Assembly (NCBI RefSeq): GCF_007922615.2
Contig: NZ_CP042301.2
Location: 4,138,001 to 4,202,000 of the forward strand
Reading direction: 5' to 3'
DNA length: 64,000 bases
DNA from: Nitratireductor mangrovi
GTDB lineage: Bacteria; Pseudomonadota; Alphaproteobacteria; Rhizobiales; Rhizobiaceae
Position 1 is the first letter of the stretch. Each line of letters begins with the position of its first letter. Of the stretch, positions 1 through 7,386 are shown one piece after another. The notes under the pieces were generated by a model, which ran no database searches, was not told where the DNA came from, and saw only the letters and a list, made by a program, of their open reading frames with translations. A program made the position numbers and the translations under genes.

Positions 1-971
1 AGCTGTTGATTGTCGCGCCGATGTCCGGCCACTATGCGACCCTGTTGCGCGGCACGGTCGAGGCGATGCTGCCGCATGCCGAGGTCTACATTACCGACTG
101 GGCCGACGCGCGCATGGTGCCGCTCGCGGAAGGCCATTTCGATCTCGACGACTATATCGACTACGTCATCGACATGCTGCATGCGCTGGGGCCCGACACC
201 CACCTGATGGCGGTCTGTCAGCCTTCGGTGCCGGTCCTGGCGGCGGCCGCGGTCATGGAGGCGCGAGGCGACCGCTTCGCGCCATCCACCATGACGCTGA
301 TGGGCGGCCCCATCGACACCCGCATCAACCCGACCGCCGTCAATCAGCTTGCCGAGGAAAAGGACCTTTCCTGGTTCCGCGACAACGCGATCATGCAGGT
401 GCCCTGGCCCAACCCCGGCTTTGCCCGCGACGTCTATCCGGGGTTCCTGCAACTCTCCGGCTTCATGAGCATGAACCTCGACCGGCACATCATCGCCCAC
501 AAGGACTTCTTCATGCATCTGGTGAAGAACGATGGCGATTCGGCCGACAAGCATCGCGACTTCTACGACGAATATCTCGCCGTCATGGACCTTACCGCGG
601 AGTTCTACCTGCAGACCGTCGATACGGTGTTCATCCGCCATGCGTTGCCCAAGGGCGAGATGACGCATCGCGGCGAGCCGGTCGATCCGTCGGCGATCCG
701 TTCGGTGGCGCTGATGACCGTCGAAGGCGAAAACGACGACATTTCCGGCCTTGGCCAGACCAAGGCGGCGCAGACGCTGTGTTCCAACATCCCCGACGAC
801 ATGCGTGTGCACTACATGCAACCGGCCGTCGGCCACTATGGCGTCTTCAACGGTTCGCGCTTCCGCTCCGAGATCGTGCCCCGCATCGTCGACTTCATGA
901 CCAGCTACGGTCGTGAAAACCGCATGCCCGTGCGTCCTCGCCTCGTCAAGAGCGCCGGCGCCAACGGCTGA
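1..971 (+). CDS. phaZ: Intracellular polyhydroxyalkanoate depolymerase, 5' end missing
   Basis: This is the C-terminal part (about 322 residues) of a PHB depolymerase that hydrolyses stored poly-3-hydroxybutyrate granules in the cytoplasm. The frame is open to the window edge, so the true start lies upstream. The sequence shows the alpha/beta-hydrolase fold, with the nucleophile elbow in V-C-Q-P-S (Cys codon at 216-218). Cys in place of Ser is typical of the intracellular PhaZ class. A late conserved stretch around G-H-Y-G-V-F-N-G-S-R supplies the likely catalytic His. The gene ends 28 bp before a strong hairpin shared with rpsU. Confidence 0.9.
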   Translation, partial: LLIVAPMSGHYATLLRGTVEAMLPHAEVYITDWADARMVPLAEGHFDLDDYIDYVIDMLHALGPDTHLMAVCQPSVPVLAAAAVMEARGDRFAPSTMTLMGGPIDTRINPTAVNQLAEEKDLSWFRDNAIMQVPWPNPGFARDVYPGFLQLSGFMSMNLDRHIIAHKDFFMHLVKNDGDSADKHRDFYDEYLAVMDLTAEFYLQTVDTVFIRHALPKGEMTHRGEPVDPSAIRSVALMTVEGENDDISGLGQTKAAQTLCSNIPDDMRVHYMQPAVGHYGVFNGSRFRSEIVPRIVDFMTSYGRENRMPVRPRLVKSAGANG

Positions 972-990
972 TATTTTTGGCGCTCTATCC

Positions 991-1024
991 GGCAAGAAAA
1001 AAGCCGCGCCCGTAGCGCGGCTTT
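991..1024. terminator. Bidirectional rho-independent terminator between phaZ and rpsU
   Basis: A perfect 10-bp stem (AAAGCCGCGC at 1000-1009 with GCGCGGCTTT at 1015-1024) surrounds a 5-nt loop. On the minus strand the stem is followed by a run of T (complement of the A-rich 995-1002), which makes it a good terminator for rpsU. On the plus strand the stem itself ends in TTT, and it would also end phaZ. Confidence 0.85.
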
Positions 1025-1092
1025 CGAAGGGTGTAGGAAGGCTACCCGGCTATGTCCCCTGATAGAGGGCGTCGCCGGGTGTCCGTGAAGCC

Positions 1093-1374
1093 TCAGCTCT
1101 GGCTCGACGCGGCCTGCGGGCGGGCGGCAGCACCGGGCCGGGCCGGCCGCGGCTTGCGCTTCGGCCCCGGAATCAGCCCTTCGCGCTGCGCCAGCTTGCG
1201 CGCGGCCTTGCGCGACCGGCGCACGGCCTCGGCCTTTTCGCGGGCGCGCCTCTGCGACGGCTTCTCATAGGAGCGGCGGGACTTCATCTCGCGAAAGACG
1301 CCCTCGCGCTGCATCTTCTTCTTCAGCACCTTGAGTGCCTGTTCGACATTGTTGTCTCTGACGAGTACCTGCAA
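1093..1374 (-). CDS. rpsU: 30S ribosomal protein S21
   Basis: This 93-residue basic protein begins [10 protein letters not shown] and carries the S21 core [20 protein letters not shown] Lys/Arg/Ala-rich tail typical of rhizobial S21 follows. It sits near the 3' end of 16S rRNA and takes part in initiation. The initiation codon is TTG (1374-1372) and is preceded by AAGGAAG at a suitable distance, so the rare start is well supported. The gene is monocistronic, with its terminator at 991-1024. Confidence 0.93.
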   Translation of the reverse strand: MQVLVRDNNVEQALKVLKKKMQREGVFREMKSRRSYEKPSQRRAREKAEAVRRSRKAARKLAQREGLIPGPKRKPRPARPGAAARPQAASSQS

Positions 1375-1699
1375 TGTTCTTCCTTTTCTGCGCGGCGTGC
1401 GCCGCTGTTGCGGGTGGCCTTGCGGCCGTTCCGGCCCGCGTCTCGAATTGGCTCGACACGGAACGATGTTCTTGCCCGGATGAGGCGCGATGACGCGCCT
1501 GCTGCCAACTGGCGACCGGCAGCCGATGCTGCCGCGAGTACGCCGGGCAAATCAGGATGTGGGCACGATGTAGTCGATCCGGGCACAAAGTGCAAGGAAG
1601 GTGACACCTTGTCGGGCGATGGCATCATGCATGGCGCATGCGCGCTGGGGAACCCGCATGCCGGCGACAAGCACTTGATCCGACGCCGATTTCGGCCAC
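1375..1699 (-). promoter_or_regulatory. 325-bp rpsU upstream region with a candidate promoter; no gene seen
   Basis: I see no coding sequence with a ribosome-binding site or recognisable product here. A candidate minus-strand promoter for rpsU is TTGCAC (1595-1590), a 17-bp spacer, then TACATC (1572-1567). It would leave a leader of about 190 nt. A short perfect dyad, AAGGTG-A-CACCTT, lies at 1598-1610 just upstream of the -35. The promoter call is weak, since only the hexamers and spacing support it. Confidence 0.3.
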
Positions 1700-2434
1700 T
1701 CAGACGGGTTCCAACGGGGCGGGAATGGCCGACGTCCTTTCCGCCGCCTGGCACAGATCGGCGATCACGCAGCGTTCGCAGTCCGGCTTGCGTGCCTTGC
1801 AGACATAACGTCCGTGCAGGATCAGCCAATGATGCGCATGGCGCATATATTCGGCCGGAACGATCGCCAGGAGGCCGCGCTCGACCTCCTCAGGCGTCTT
1901 GCCCGGCGCCAGGCCGAGCCGGTTGCCGATCCTGAGAATGTGGGTGTCGACCGCCATGGTCGGCTGCCCGAAGGCCATGTTGAGCACCACATTGGCGGTC
2001 TTGCGGCCGACGCCCGGAAGTGTGGTGAGAAGGTCGCGTTCGTCCGGCACCTCGCCGCCATGATCGCGGATCAGCGCTTCAGACAGCGCGATCACGTTCT
2101 TCGCCTTGTTGCGCCACAGACCGATGGTGCGAATGTATTCGCCCACCTTCGCCTCGCCGAGTGCCAGCATCTTTTCGGGCGTATCGGCGACGGCGAACAG
2201 CGCCCGCGTCGCCTTGTTGACGCCGACGTCGGTCGCCTGCGCGGAAAGCACGACTGCGACCAGCAACGTGAAGGCGTTGACATGCTCGAGTTCGCCCTTC
2301 GGCTGCGGTCGCTGTACCGAAAACCGCCGGAAGATCTCGCGCACCTCGTCCGCGGTGTAGCGTGAGCGCACCCGTTTGGCTGTCCTGCGGCCCGCCGACC
2401 GTCCTGCGGCATTTTTGGTCTTTGGCTTTCGCAT
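1700..2434 (-). CDS. nth: Endonuclease III (DNA glycosylase/AP lyase)
   Basis: This base-excision repair enzyme removes oxidised pyrimidines and nicks the abasic site. The 244 residues contain the helix-hairpin-helix L-P-G-V-G-R-K-T-A, with the catalytic Lys in G-R-K-T-A and the catalytic Asp in A-V-D-T-H. A C-terminal 4Fe-4S loop has the C-X6-C-X2-C-X5-C pattern. The start at 2434 gives a short Lys/Arg-rich head and a normal length. The much longer open frame upstream is antisense to the next gene and is not used. The gene is divergent from the DUF2244 gene, with only 21 bp between start codons. Confidence 0.93.
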   Translation of the reverse strand: MRKPKTKNAAGRSAGRRTAKRVRSRYTADEVREIFRRFSVQRPQPKGELEHVNAFTLLVAVVLSAQATDVGVNKATRALFAVADTPEKMLALGEAKVGEYIRTIGLWRNKAKNVIALSEALIRDHGGEVPDERDLLTTLPGVGRKTANVVLNMAFGQPTMAVDTHILRIGNRLGLAPGKTPEEVERGLLAIVPAEYMRHAHHWLILHGRYVCKARKPDCERCVIADLCQAAERTSAIPAPLEPV

Positions 2435-2442
2435 CCCGCCTC

Positions 2443-2448
2443 TATAAT
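2443..2448 (+). promoter_or_regulatory. Consensus TATAAT -10 box 8 nt before the DUF2244 start codon
   Basis: A perfect TATAAT lies 7 nt before the ATG at 2456. Transcription from it would start at about the A of the ATG, giving a leaderless or nearly leaderless mRNA. A possible -35 is TTGGCT at 2422-2427, inside the nth coding sequence, with a short 15-bp spacer. No Shine-Dalgarno sequence is present in the 21-bp gap. Confidence 0.45.
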
Positions 2449-2455
2449 CGCTCCC

Positions 2456-2941
2456 ATGGCTGAAACCTATGCCGCCGACGAGCCGATCTTCAAGGCGCTG
2501 CTCACGCCGCACCGGTCGCTGGGCCGCACCGGCTTCCTGGTGCTGATGGGTGTGCTGGCGGTCGGCTGGGGCGCCGTCGGCCTGTTTTTCCTGTCGATCG
2601 GCGCCTGGCCGGTGTTCGGCTTCTTCGGTCTCGACCTTCTGGCGGTCTACATCGCCTTCCGGCTCAACTACCGCGCTGCGCGCGCCCGCGAGGAAGTCTC
2701 GGTTTCGCGCACCCTTGTCGATATCCGCAAGACCGCGCCCTCGGGGCGCACCGAGGAGCACCTTTTCAATCCTTTCTGGGCGCGCTTCTCGGTCGCCCGG
2801 CATGAAGAGATCGGCATTACCGGCATGGCCGTGGAAGGCCAGGGAAGGCGTGTACCGCTTGGCGGCTTTCTCAATCCCGAAGACCGCGAGAGCTTTGCCT
2901 CCGCCTTCGGCCGGGCGCTGGCGACAGCCAGGGCTGGTTAG
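2456..2941 (+). CDS. DUF2244 family inner-membrane protein
   Basis: This 161-residue protein has two adjacent hydrophobic segments (about residues 26-46 and 50-68), separated by a tight turn rich in Gly/Trp/Pro. A soluble C-terminal half follows, with the L-N-Y-R-A-A-R-A-R-E-E-V and F-N-P-F-W-A-R-F motifs that I associate with DUF2244. The molecular function is unknown. It is head-to-head with nth in a compact arrangement. The upstream gap holds a consensus -10 and no ribosome-binding site, so translation may be leaderless. Confidence 0.8.
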   Translation: MAETYAADEPIFKALLTPHRSLGRTGFLVLMGVLAVGWGAVGLFFLSIGAWPVFGFFGLDLLAVYIAFRLNYRAARAREEVSVSRTLVDIRKTAPSGRTEEHLFNPFWARFSVARHEEIGITGMAVEGQGRRVPLGGFLNPEDRESFASAFGRALATARAG

Positions 2942-3023
2942 GTCGAATCTCGCGCATATCGGCAAGTTTCGGGTGGAGAAAGGACGCTCGCGGCGCGATA
3001 TTCGCGGTCAAGGAGATCTGATC

Positions 3024-3917
3024 ATGAACGCTCACACCGCGGTCCTCAAGAAGGACATCACCCCACCCTCCGGCCACCCCGATTTCGGCGATTACGAGAT
3101 CGTCCGCCGTGTCATCGAGAAGATCAGCCTCGACTACCGCGACCAGCCCTCGCTCGAAGCGCTTGCAGCCGAGGTTGGCGAGACGCCGACCGGGCTGCAG
3201 AAACTCTTTACGCGCTGGGCGGGGCTCTCGCCCAAGGGTTTCCTTCAGGCGGTCACCCTTGATCATGCCCGGCGGCTGCTCGACGACGGCACGCCGCTTC
3301 TGGAAACCGCGCTCGAGCTAGGGATGTCCGGACCTGGCCGGCTGCATGACCTTTTCGTCACGCACGAGGCGATGTCGCCCGGGGACTACAAGACCCGGGG
3401 CGCCGGTCTCGTGATGCGTTATGGCTACCACGTCTCGCCCTTCGGTATTGCGCTTGTCATGGTGACCGACCGCGGTCTGGCCGGTCTCGCCTTTTGCGAT
3501 CCCGGCGGCGAGCGTGCCGCCTTCGACGACATGGCTGGCCGCTGGCCGAATGCCGACTATGTCGAGGATATCGCCGCGACCGCACCTTATGCGGCCCGCA
3601 TTTTCGATCCGGAACGCTGGCGCCGCGACGAGCCGCTGAAGGTCGTGCTGATCGGCACCGACTTCCAGGTTCGGGTGTGGGAAGCGCTGCTGCGCATTCC
3701 GATGGGCCGCGCCAGGCCCTATTCGGCGATCGCCGAGGAGATCGGCAAGCCGGCGGCGAGCCGCGCCGTGGGCGCGGCGGTCGGAGCCAATCCGCTCTCC
3801 TTCGTGGTGCCGTGCCACCGTGCGCTCGGCAAGTCCGGTGCGCTCACCGGCTATCATTGGGGGCTGACGCGCAAGCGCGCCATCCTTGGCTGGGAGGCGG
3901 GCCAGACCGCCGCCTGA
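3024..3917 (+). CDS. AraC-type helix-turn-helix fused to O6-methylguanine-DNA methyltransferase
   Basis: This is an Ada-like alkylation-damage protein of 297 residues. Residues about 25-125 form an AraC-family DNA-binding domain. Residues about 130-290 are the alkyltransferase domain, with the acceptor Cys264 in V-P-C-H-R and the Asn hinge motif G-A-N-P-L. The N-terminal zinc/methyl-phosphotriester domain of E. coli Ada is absent. The protein can therefore repair O6-methylguanine, but it lacks the known methylation switch. A strong AAGGAG at 3010-3015 supports the start at 3024. What its AraC domain controls cannot be told from here. Confidence 0.88.
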   Translation: MNAHTAVLKKDITPPSGHPDFGDYEIVRRVIEKISLDYRDQPSLEALAAEVGETPTGLQKLFTRWAGLSPKGFLQAVTLDHARRLLDDGTPLLETALELGMSGPGRLHDLFVTHEAMSPGDYKTRGAGLVMRYGYHVSPFGIALVMVTDRGLAGLAFCDPGGERAAFDDMAGRWPNADYVEDIAATAPYAARIFDPERWRRDEPLKVVLIGTDFQVRVWEALLRIPMGRARPYSAIAEEIGKPAASRAVGAAVGANPLSFVVPCHRALGKSGALTGYHWGLTRKRAILGWEAGQTAA

Positions 3918-3986
3918 ACCTATCGGCACTCAGGCCGTGGCAGTTGCGGCCGGCCGCCTATTCCAATCGATGCCGAAAATCGTCTA

Positions 3987-4012
3987 GCCTCCCGACAGCG
4001 TTCGCGGGAGGC
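3987..4012 (+). promoter_or_regulatory. Hairpin covering the rbsK ribosome-binding site
   Basis: GCCTCCCG (3987-3994) pairs perfectly with CGGGAGGC (4005-4012) across a 10-nt loop. The 3' arm contains the GGGAGG Shine-Dalgarno (4006-4011) for the GTG start at 4018. The element could therefore limit translation initiation, or act as an attenuator hairpin. The base pairing is visible directly. The regulatory role is inference. Confidence 0.5.
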
Positions 4013-4017
4013 CTTGC

Positions 4018-4911
4018 GTGGTCGTTGTCATTGGTTCCGTCAATCTCGATCTTATCGCCACCGTCGGCCGGCTGCCCGGCCCGGGCGAGACCGTCGCCGG
4101 TGACGCCTTTTCCACCGCGCCGGGCGGCAAGGGTGCCAACCAGGCATTGGCGGCGGCGCGTGCCGGCGCCAGTGTTCGCATAATCGGCGCCGTCGGCATG
4201 GACGCCTTCGCCAAGGAGGCGCTGGCCCTGCTGAAGGCAGGGGGCGTCGACCTCTCGGGCATAGGCGAATCGCATGCGGCCACGGGCACCGCGCTTATCC
4301 TGGTTGCCGAGGACGGGGAAAACATGATCGCCGTCGTGCCGGGGGCCAATGATTCGGTGCTGCCGGGGGACGTGGACAAGGCGCGGCTGCAAAAGCGGGA
4401 TGTGCTTCTCTTGCAGAACGAGATCCCGCTGAAGACCGTCCGCGCGGCACTTGAGGCTGCTCGCAGCGCTGGCGCGACGTCCATCCTCAACACCGCGCCC
4501 TATGCGGACGACATCGCCGATCTCCTGGCGCTTGCCGACATGGTCGTCGCCAACGAGACCGAGTTCGACCTTTGCGCCGGTAGGTTGGCGTTACCCGGTT
4601 CCGACCGGGAGGCGCGGATGAAGGCCTTCGTTGCCCAGACCGGCCGCACGATTGTCGTCACGCTTGGGGCTGCGGGCGTTGTTGCCGCGACGCCGGAGAC
4701 CTTCCTGCGTGTGCCGTCGCCGGCCATTGAGCCGGTCGACACGGTCGGCGCCGGCGATACCTTCTGTGGCTATCTTGGCGCATCGCTCGAGGCTGGCGAA
4801 ACGCTCGAAGCGGCGTTGCGCCGCGCCGCCGCTGCCGGCGCGCTCGCCTGCCTCAGGCCGGGGGCCCAGCCGGCCATTCCCAGGGCGAAGGAAGTTGCCG
4901 ATCGGCTGTGA
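4018..4911 (+). CDS. rbsK: Ribokinase (PfkB family)
   Basis: The enzyme phosphorylates D-ribose to ribose-5-phosphate using ATP. The 297 residues show the N-terminal PfkB signature around G-G-K-G-A-N-Q-A. The C-terminal signature D-T-V-G-A-G-D-T-F contains the catalytic Asp. The start is GTG at 4018 with GGGAGG seven bases upstream, but that site is buried in a hairpin at 3987-4012. The gene is 23 bp upstream of a LysE exporter, and a nucleoside hydrolase lies next on the opposite strand. This suggests use of ribose released from nucleosides. Confidence 0.9.
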   Translation: MVVVIGSVNLDLIATVGRLPGPGETVAGDAFSTAPGGKGANQALAAARAGASVRIIGAVGMDAFAKEALALLKAGGVDLSGIGESHAATGTALILVAEDGENMIAVVPGANDSVLPGDVDKARLQKRDVLLLQNEIPLKTVRAALEAARSAGATSILNTAPYADDIADLLALADMVVANETEFDLCAGRLALPGSDREARMKAFVAQTGRTIVVTLGAAGVVAATPETFLRVPSPAIEPVDTVGAGDTFCGYLGASLEAGETLEAALRRAAAAGALACLRPGAQPAIPRAKEVADRL

Positions 4912-4934
4912 CCGGCGGCGTAAGGGAGGAAGAG

Positions 4935-5552
4935 ATGTCAATCGAAATCTATACCGCCTATGTGTTGGTTTGCCTGGTGGCAACGGTGATTCCGGGGCCG
5001 ACCAACATGCTGATCGTCGCCAACGGCATCCGCCATGGCGTGCGTGCCGGGCTGATGAACGTTGCCGGCACACTGCTTTCGTTGACCGTCATGATCGCCA
5101 TCGCCGGTATCGGACTCACGTCGCTGATAGAGCTTGCCGGCCATTGGTTCAGCTGGGTGAAGCTTGCTGGCGCCGCCTATCTGTGTTGGCTCGGCTGGAA
5201 GATGTTCCGCTCCGCCGGAGCCGCGTCCAACGATCCAGCCAGCCTCGCGGCCCCGCGCCGCGGCTTCTTCATGCAAGGTTTTCTCGTCTCGATGGGCAAT
5301 CCCAAGCAGCTTCTGTTCTTCGGTGCGCTTTTGCCGCAATTCGTTGACCCAGCCGCCAATCACATTGCTCAAATCGCGATCCTTGGCGCCACCGCACTCC
5401 TGTTCTCGGCCATCTCCGACGGCAGTTATGCGCTCGCCTCCGGCAATTTCGGCAAGCGGTTGACGCCGCGGCGCATGCGCCAGATTGCCCGCATCGGCGG
5501 TTCGTTACTGATCGGCGGCGGTCTCTGGGTCGCGCTTTCGCGGGCGCGGTGA
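4935..5552 (+). CDS. LysE/RhtB family amino-acid exporter
   Basis: This 205-residue inner-membrane protein has about six transmembrane segments. It carries the family N-terminal motif around V-I-P-G-P-T-N-M-L and a G-F-L-V-S-M-G-N-P-K-Q-L-L-F-F segment near the middle. Members export amino acids or related metabolites, and the substrate here is unknown. The start at 4935 is chosen for the GGGAGGAAG ribosome-binding site just upstream. An in-frame start at 4908 would overlap rbsK and lacks one. It is probably co-transcribed with rbsK and is convergent with the nucleoside hydrolase (7-bp gap). Confidence 0.85.
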   Translation: MSIEIYTAYVLVCLVATVIPGPTNMLIVANGIRHGVRAGLMNVAGTLLSLTVMIAIAGIGLTSLIELAGHWFSWVKLAGAAYLCWLGWKMFRSAGAASNDPASLAAPRRGFFMQGFLVSMGNPKQLLFFGALLPQFVDPAANHIAQIAILGATALLFSAISDGSYALASGNFGKRLTPRRMRQIARIGGSLLIGGGLWVALSRAR

Positions 5553-5559
5553 AGTTTGG

Positions 5560-6501
5560 TCAGAGTCGTCCGAGCCGCTCGGTGAGCAGTGCGTAGAAGG
5601 CATCGGAATCGATGTCGCGGATCACCATGGCATTTTTCTGCCTTTCGGTGACGCCCCACCAGTCGACCACCGTCATGCCCATCGTCAGTTCCGAGCTTAT
5701 CTCGATCTCGACATTGCACATGCGGCCGGAAAACAGTTCCGGCTTGACCAGATAGGCGATCACGCAGGGGTCGTGCAGCGGCCCGCCATCGGAACCGTAT
5801 TTCTCGATGTCGAAACGTTCGGCGAATTCAAGCATCTGCGCCGTCGCCAGCCCGACCGGGGTGCCGAGCGCGCGGATCGCTCCGACGCGCGCCTTGCTGG
5901 TGCGCGGCTTGTGGGTGACGTCGAGCGGCATCATCACGATCGGCACGCCGGCGCGGTAGACGATGTCGGCGGCATGCGGATCGACGTGGATGTTGAACTC
6001 GGCCGCCGGTGTGACATTGCCGCCTTCCGAATAGCCGCCGCCCATCAGCACGATCTCGCGAATGCGCGCAGCGATCCGCGGCTCGCGGTTCAGGGCCAAT
6101 GCGATATTGGTAAGCGGGCCGAGCGGACAGAGCGTGACGCTGCGCTCCGGCTCCGCCATCAGGGTTTCGACGATGTAGTCGACGGCATGTCTTTCCTGCA
6201 GCGGCATCGCTGGCTCCGGCAGCACCGGCCCGTCAAGCCCGGTCTTGCCGTGGACGTGCTCGGCGGTCACCAGATGCCTGACCAGCGGTCGGATCGCGCC
6301 GGCGAACACGGGTATGTCAGGGCGGCCGGCAAGTTCGCAGACCTTGCGGGCGTTCTTGGAGGTCAGTTCCAGCGGCACGTTGCCGGCCACCGTGGTGATG
6401 CCGATCACCTCCAGTTCCGGGCTTGCCAGCGCCAGCAGGATGGCGATCGCGTCATCCTGGCCGGGGTCCGTGTCGATAATGATCTTGCGGCCGCCGGCCA
6501 T
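5560..6501 (-). CDS. Inosine/uridine-preferring nucleoside hydrolase
   Basis: This 313-residue enzyme hydrolyses the N-glycosidic bond of ribonucleosides to ribose and free base. The calcium-binding N-terminal motif D-T-D-P-G-Q-D-D is present. So are N-I-H-V-D-P-H-A-A in the middle and the late H-D-P-C motif with the active-site His. The start at 6501 has GGAGGG six bases upstream, and alternative starts at 6507 and 6522 are less well spaced. Ribokinase nearby could consume the released ribose. Base specificity cannot be assigned from the sequence. Confidence 0.88.
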   Translation of the reverse strand: MAGGRKIIIDTDPGQDDAIAILLALASPELEVIGITTVAGNVPLELTSKNARKVCELAGRPDIPVFAGAIRPLVRHLVTAEHVHGKTGLDGPVLPEPAMPLQERHAVDYIVETLMAEPERSVTLCPLGPLTNIALALNREPRIAARIREIVLMGGGYSEGGNVTPAAEFNIHVDPHAADIVYRAGVPIVMMPLDVTHKPRTSKARVGAIRALGTPVGLATAQMLEFAERFDIEKYGSDGGPLHDPCVIAYLVKPELFSGRMCNVEIEISSELTMGMTVVDWWGVTERQKNAMVIRDIDSDAFYALLTERLGRL

Positions 6502-6521
6502 TCGCATCCCTCCGGTATCCA

Positions 6522-6550
6522 CTTGAAGTCACTGTTGCGGCGGACCATAT
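6522..6550 (+). promoter_or_regulatory. Candidate heat-shock promoter of the Hsp20 gene
   Basis: CTTGAA (6522-6527), a 17-bp spacer and CCATAT (6545-6550) resemble an alphaproteobacterial RpoH-type promoter. The predicted transcript would begin near 6557 and carry the ROSE-like leader. The match is by eye to a loosely conserved consensus. Confidence 0.4.
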
Positions 6551-6556
6551 CAGCAG

Positions 6557-6614
6557 GGTGCGGGAGAATGCCATCCGGGTTTTTCCGCCATCCACGTCGC
6601 TCTTTGAGGACATG
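6557..6614 (+). promoter_or_regulatory. ROSE-like RNA thermometer in the hsp20 leader
   Basis: The last hairpin pairs UCGCU (6597-6601) with AGGA (6607-6610) of the ribosome-binding site, leaving G6599 bulged and a 5-nt loop CUUUG. The stem is extended by G6596-C6611, A6594-U6613 and C6593-G6614. The UYGCU anti-Shine-Dalgarno with a bulged G is the signature of ROSE elements. These melt on heat shock and free translation of rhizobial small heat-shock genes. Confidence 0.7.
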
Positions 6615-6617
6615 TCG

Positions 6618-7043
6618 ATGACGCGAATGACGCCTTTTTCGAATCCGCTGCTGCTCGGGTTCGAAACGATGGAGAAGACCCTGGAAAGGGTTTCCAAGTC
6701 CGCGGACGGCTACCCGCCCTACAATATCGAGCGTATCCGCGGCATGAACGGCAGCGACGACCGGTTGCGCATCACGCTGGCCGTGGCCGGGTTCTGCGAC
6801 GAGGACCTCGAAGTCGCCACCGAAGACAACCAGCTTGTCATCCGTGGCAGGCAGGTAGACGAGGTGGAGCGCGATTTTCTGCACCGCGGCATTGCCGCGA
6901 GACAGTTCCAGCGCACCTTCGTCCTCGCCGATGGCATGCGGGTCACCGGCGCCGAGCTCAAGAACGGACTTTTGTCGGTCGACCTCGACCGGCCCGAGCC
7001 CGAGCGCCATGTACGGAAAATAAACATCTCGGTGAAAGACTGA
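6618..7043 (+). CDS. Small heat-shock protein Hsp20 (IbpA-like)
   Basis: This cytoplasmic holdase binds unfolding proteins. The 141 residues include the class-A rhizobial N-terminus (M-T-P-F-S-N-P-L-L-L-G-F). An alpha-crystallin domain with L-A-V-A-G-F and the E-L-K-N-G-L-L motif follows, and then a short C-terminal tail. The start at 6618 has TGAGGA seven bases before it; ATG 6612 is in frame but too close to that site. The leader has a ROSE-like thermometer. The gene is followed 60 bp later by a DUF1150 gene in the same direction. Confidence 0.9.
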   Translation: MTRMTPFSNPLLLGFETMEKTLERVSKSADGYPPYNIERIRGMNGSDDRLRITLAVAGFCDEDLEVATEDNQLVIRGRQVDEVERDFLHRGIAARQFQRTFVLADGMRVTGAELKNGLLSVDLDRPEPERHVRKINISVKD

Positions 7044-7103
7044 CGATCGCCGCGATAGCCCTGAACAGGGTCGGCCCGATGGGCGGCCCGGATGGAGGCT
7101 GAC

Positions 7104-7355
7104 ATGAACGATATCAAGCTGACCATGAGCCAGGACCAGTTCGCCCACCTCGGCGAGGGAGCCGTGGCCTATCTGCGCAAGGTGTCCAGCGATGACTTGC
7201 GTGGGCGCTTTCCGAATCTGCCGGAGATAGCGTCGGGCCTGGAACTGTGGGCACTCTTCGCTGCCAACGGCCAGCCGATCATGCTGACTGACGAGCGCGA
7301 AAGCGCGCTAGGCGCCGCAATCCAGAACGACCTTACCCCGCTCAGCATCCACTGA
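7104..7355 (+). CDS. DUF1150 family protein
   Basis: This soluble protein of 83 residues has the family motif F-A-H-L-G-E-G-A-V-A-Y-L-R-K and a C-terminal half containing L-F-A-A-N-G-Q-P-I. Its function is unknown. Its place directly after hsp20 is common in Hyphomicrobiales, which suggests a stress-related role (inference). The start at 7104 has GGAGG five bases upstream. An in-frame ATG at 7092 would contain that site and is rejected. Confidence 0.82.
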   Translation: MNDIKLTMSQDQFAHLGEGAVAYLRKVSSDDLRGRFPNLPEIASGLELWALFAANGQPIMLTDERESALGAAIQNDLTPLSIH

Positions 7356-7386
7356 CGGTTTTCCCAAGCCTCGAACCTTGGAGCGC

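Noticed and set aside
2435..2965. N-terminal extension of the nth frame up to 2965
   Set aside because: It is antisense to the DUF2244 gene. The Nth family start at 2434 gives the normal length.
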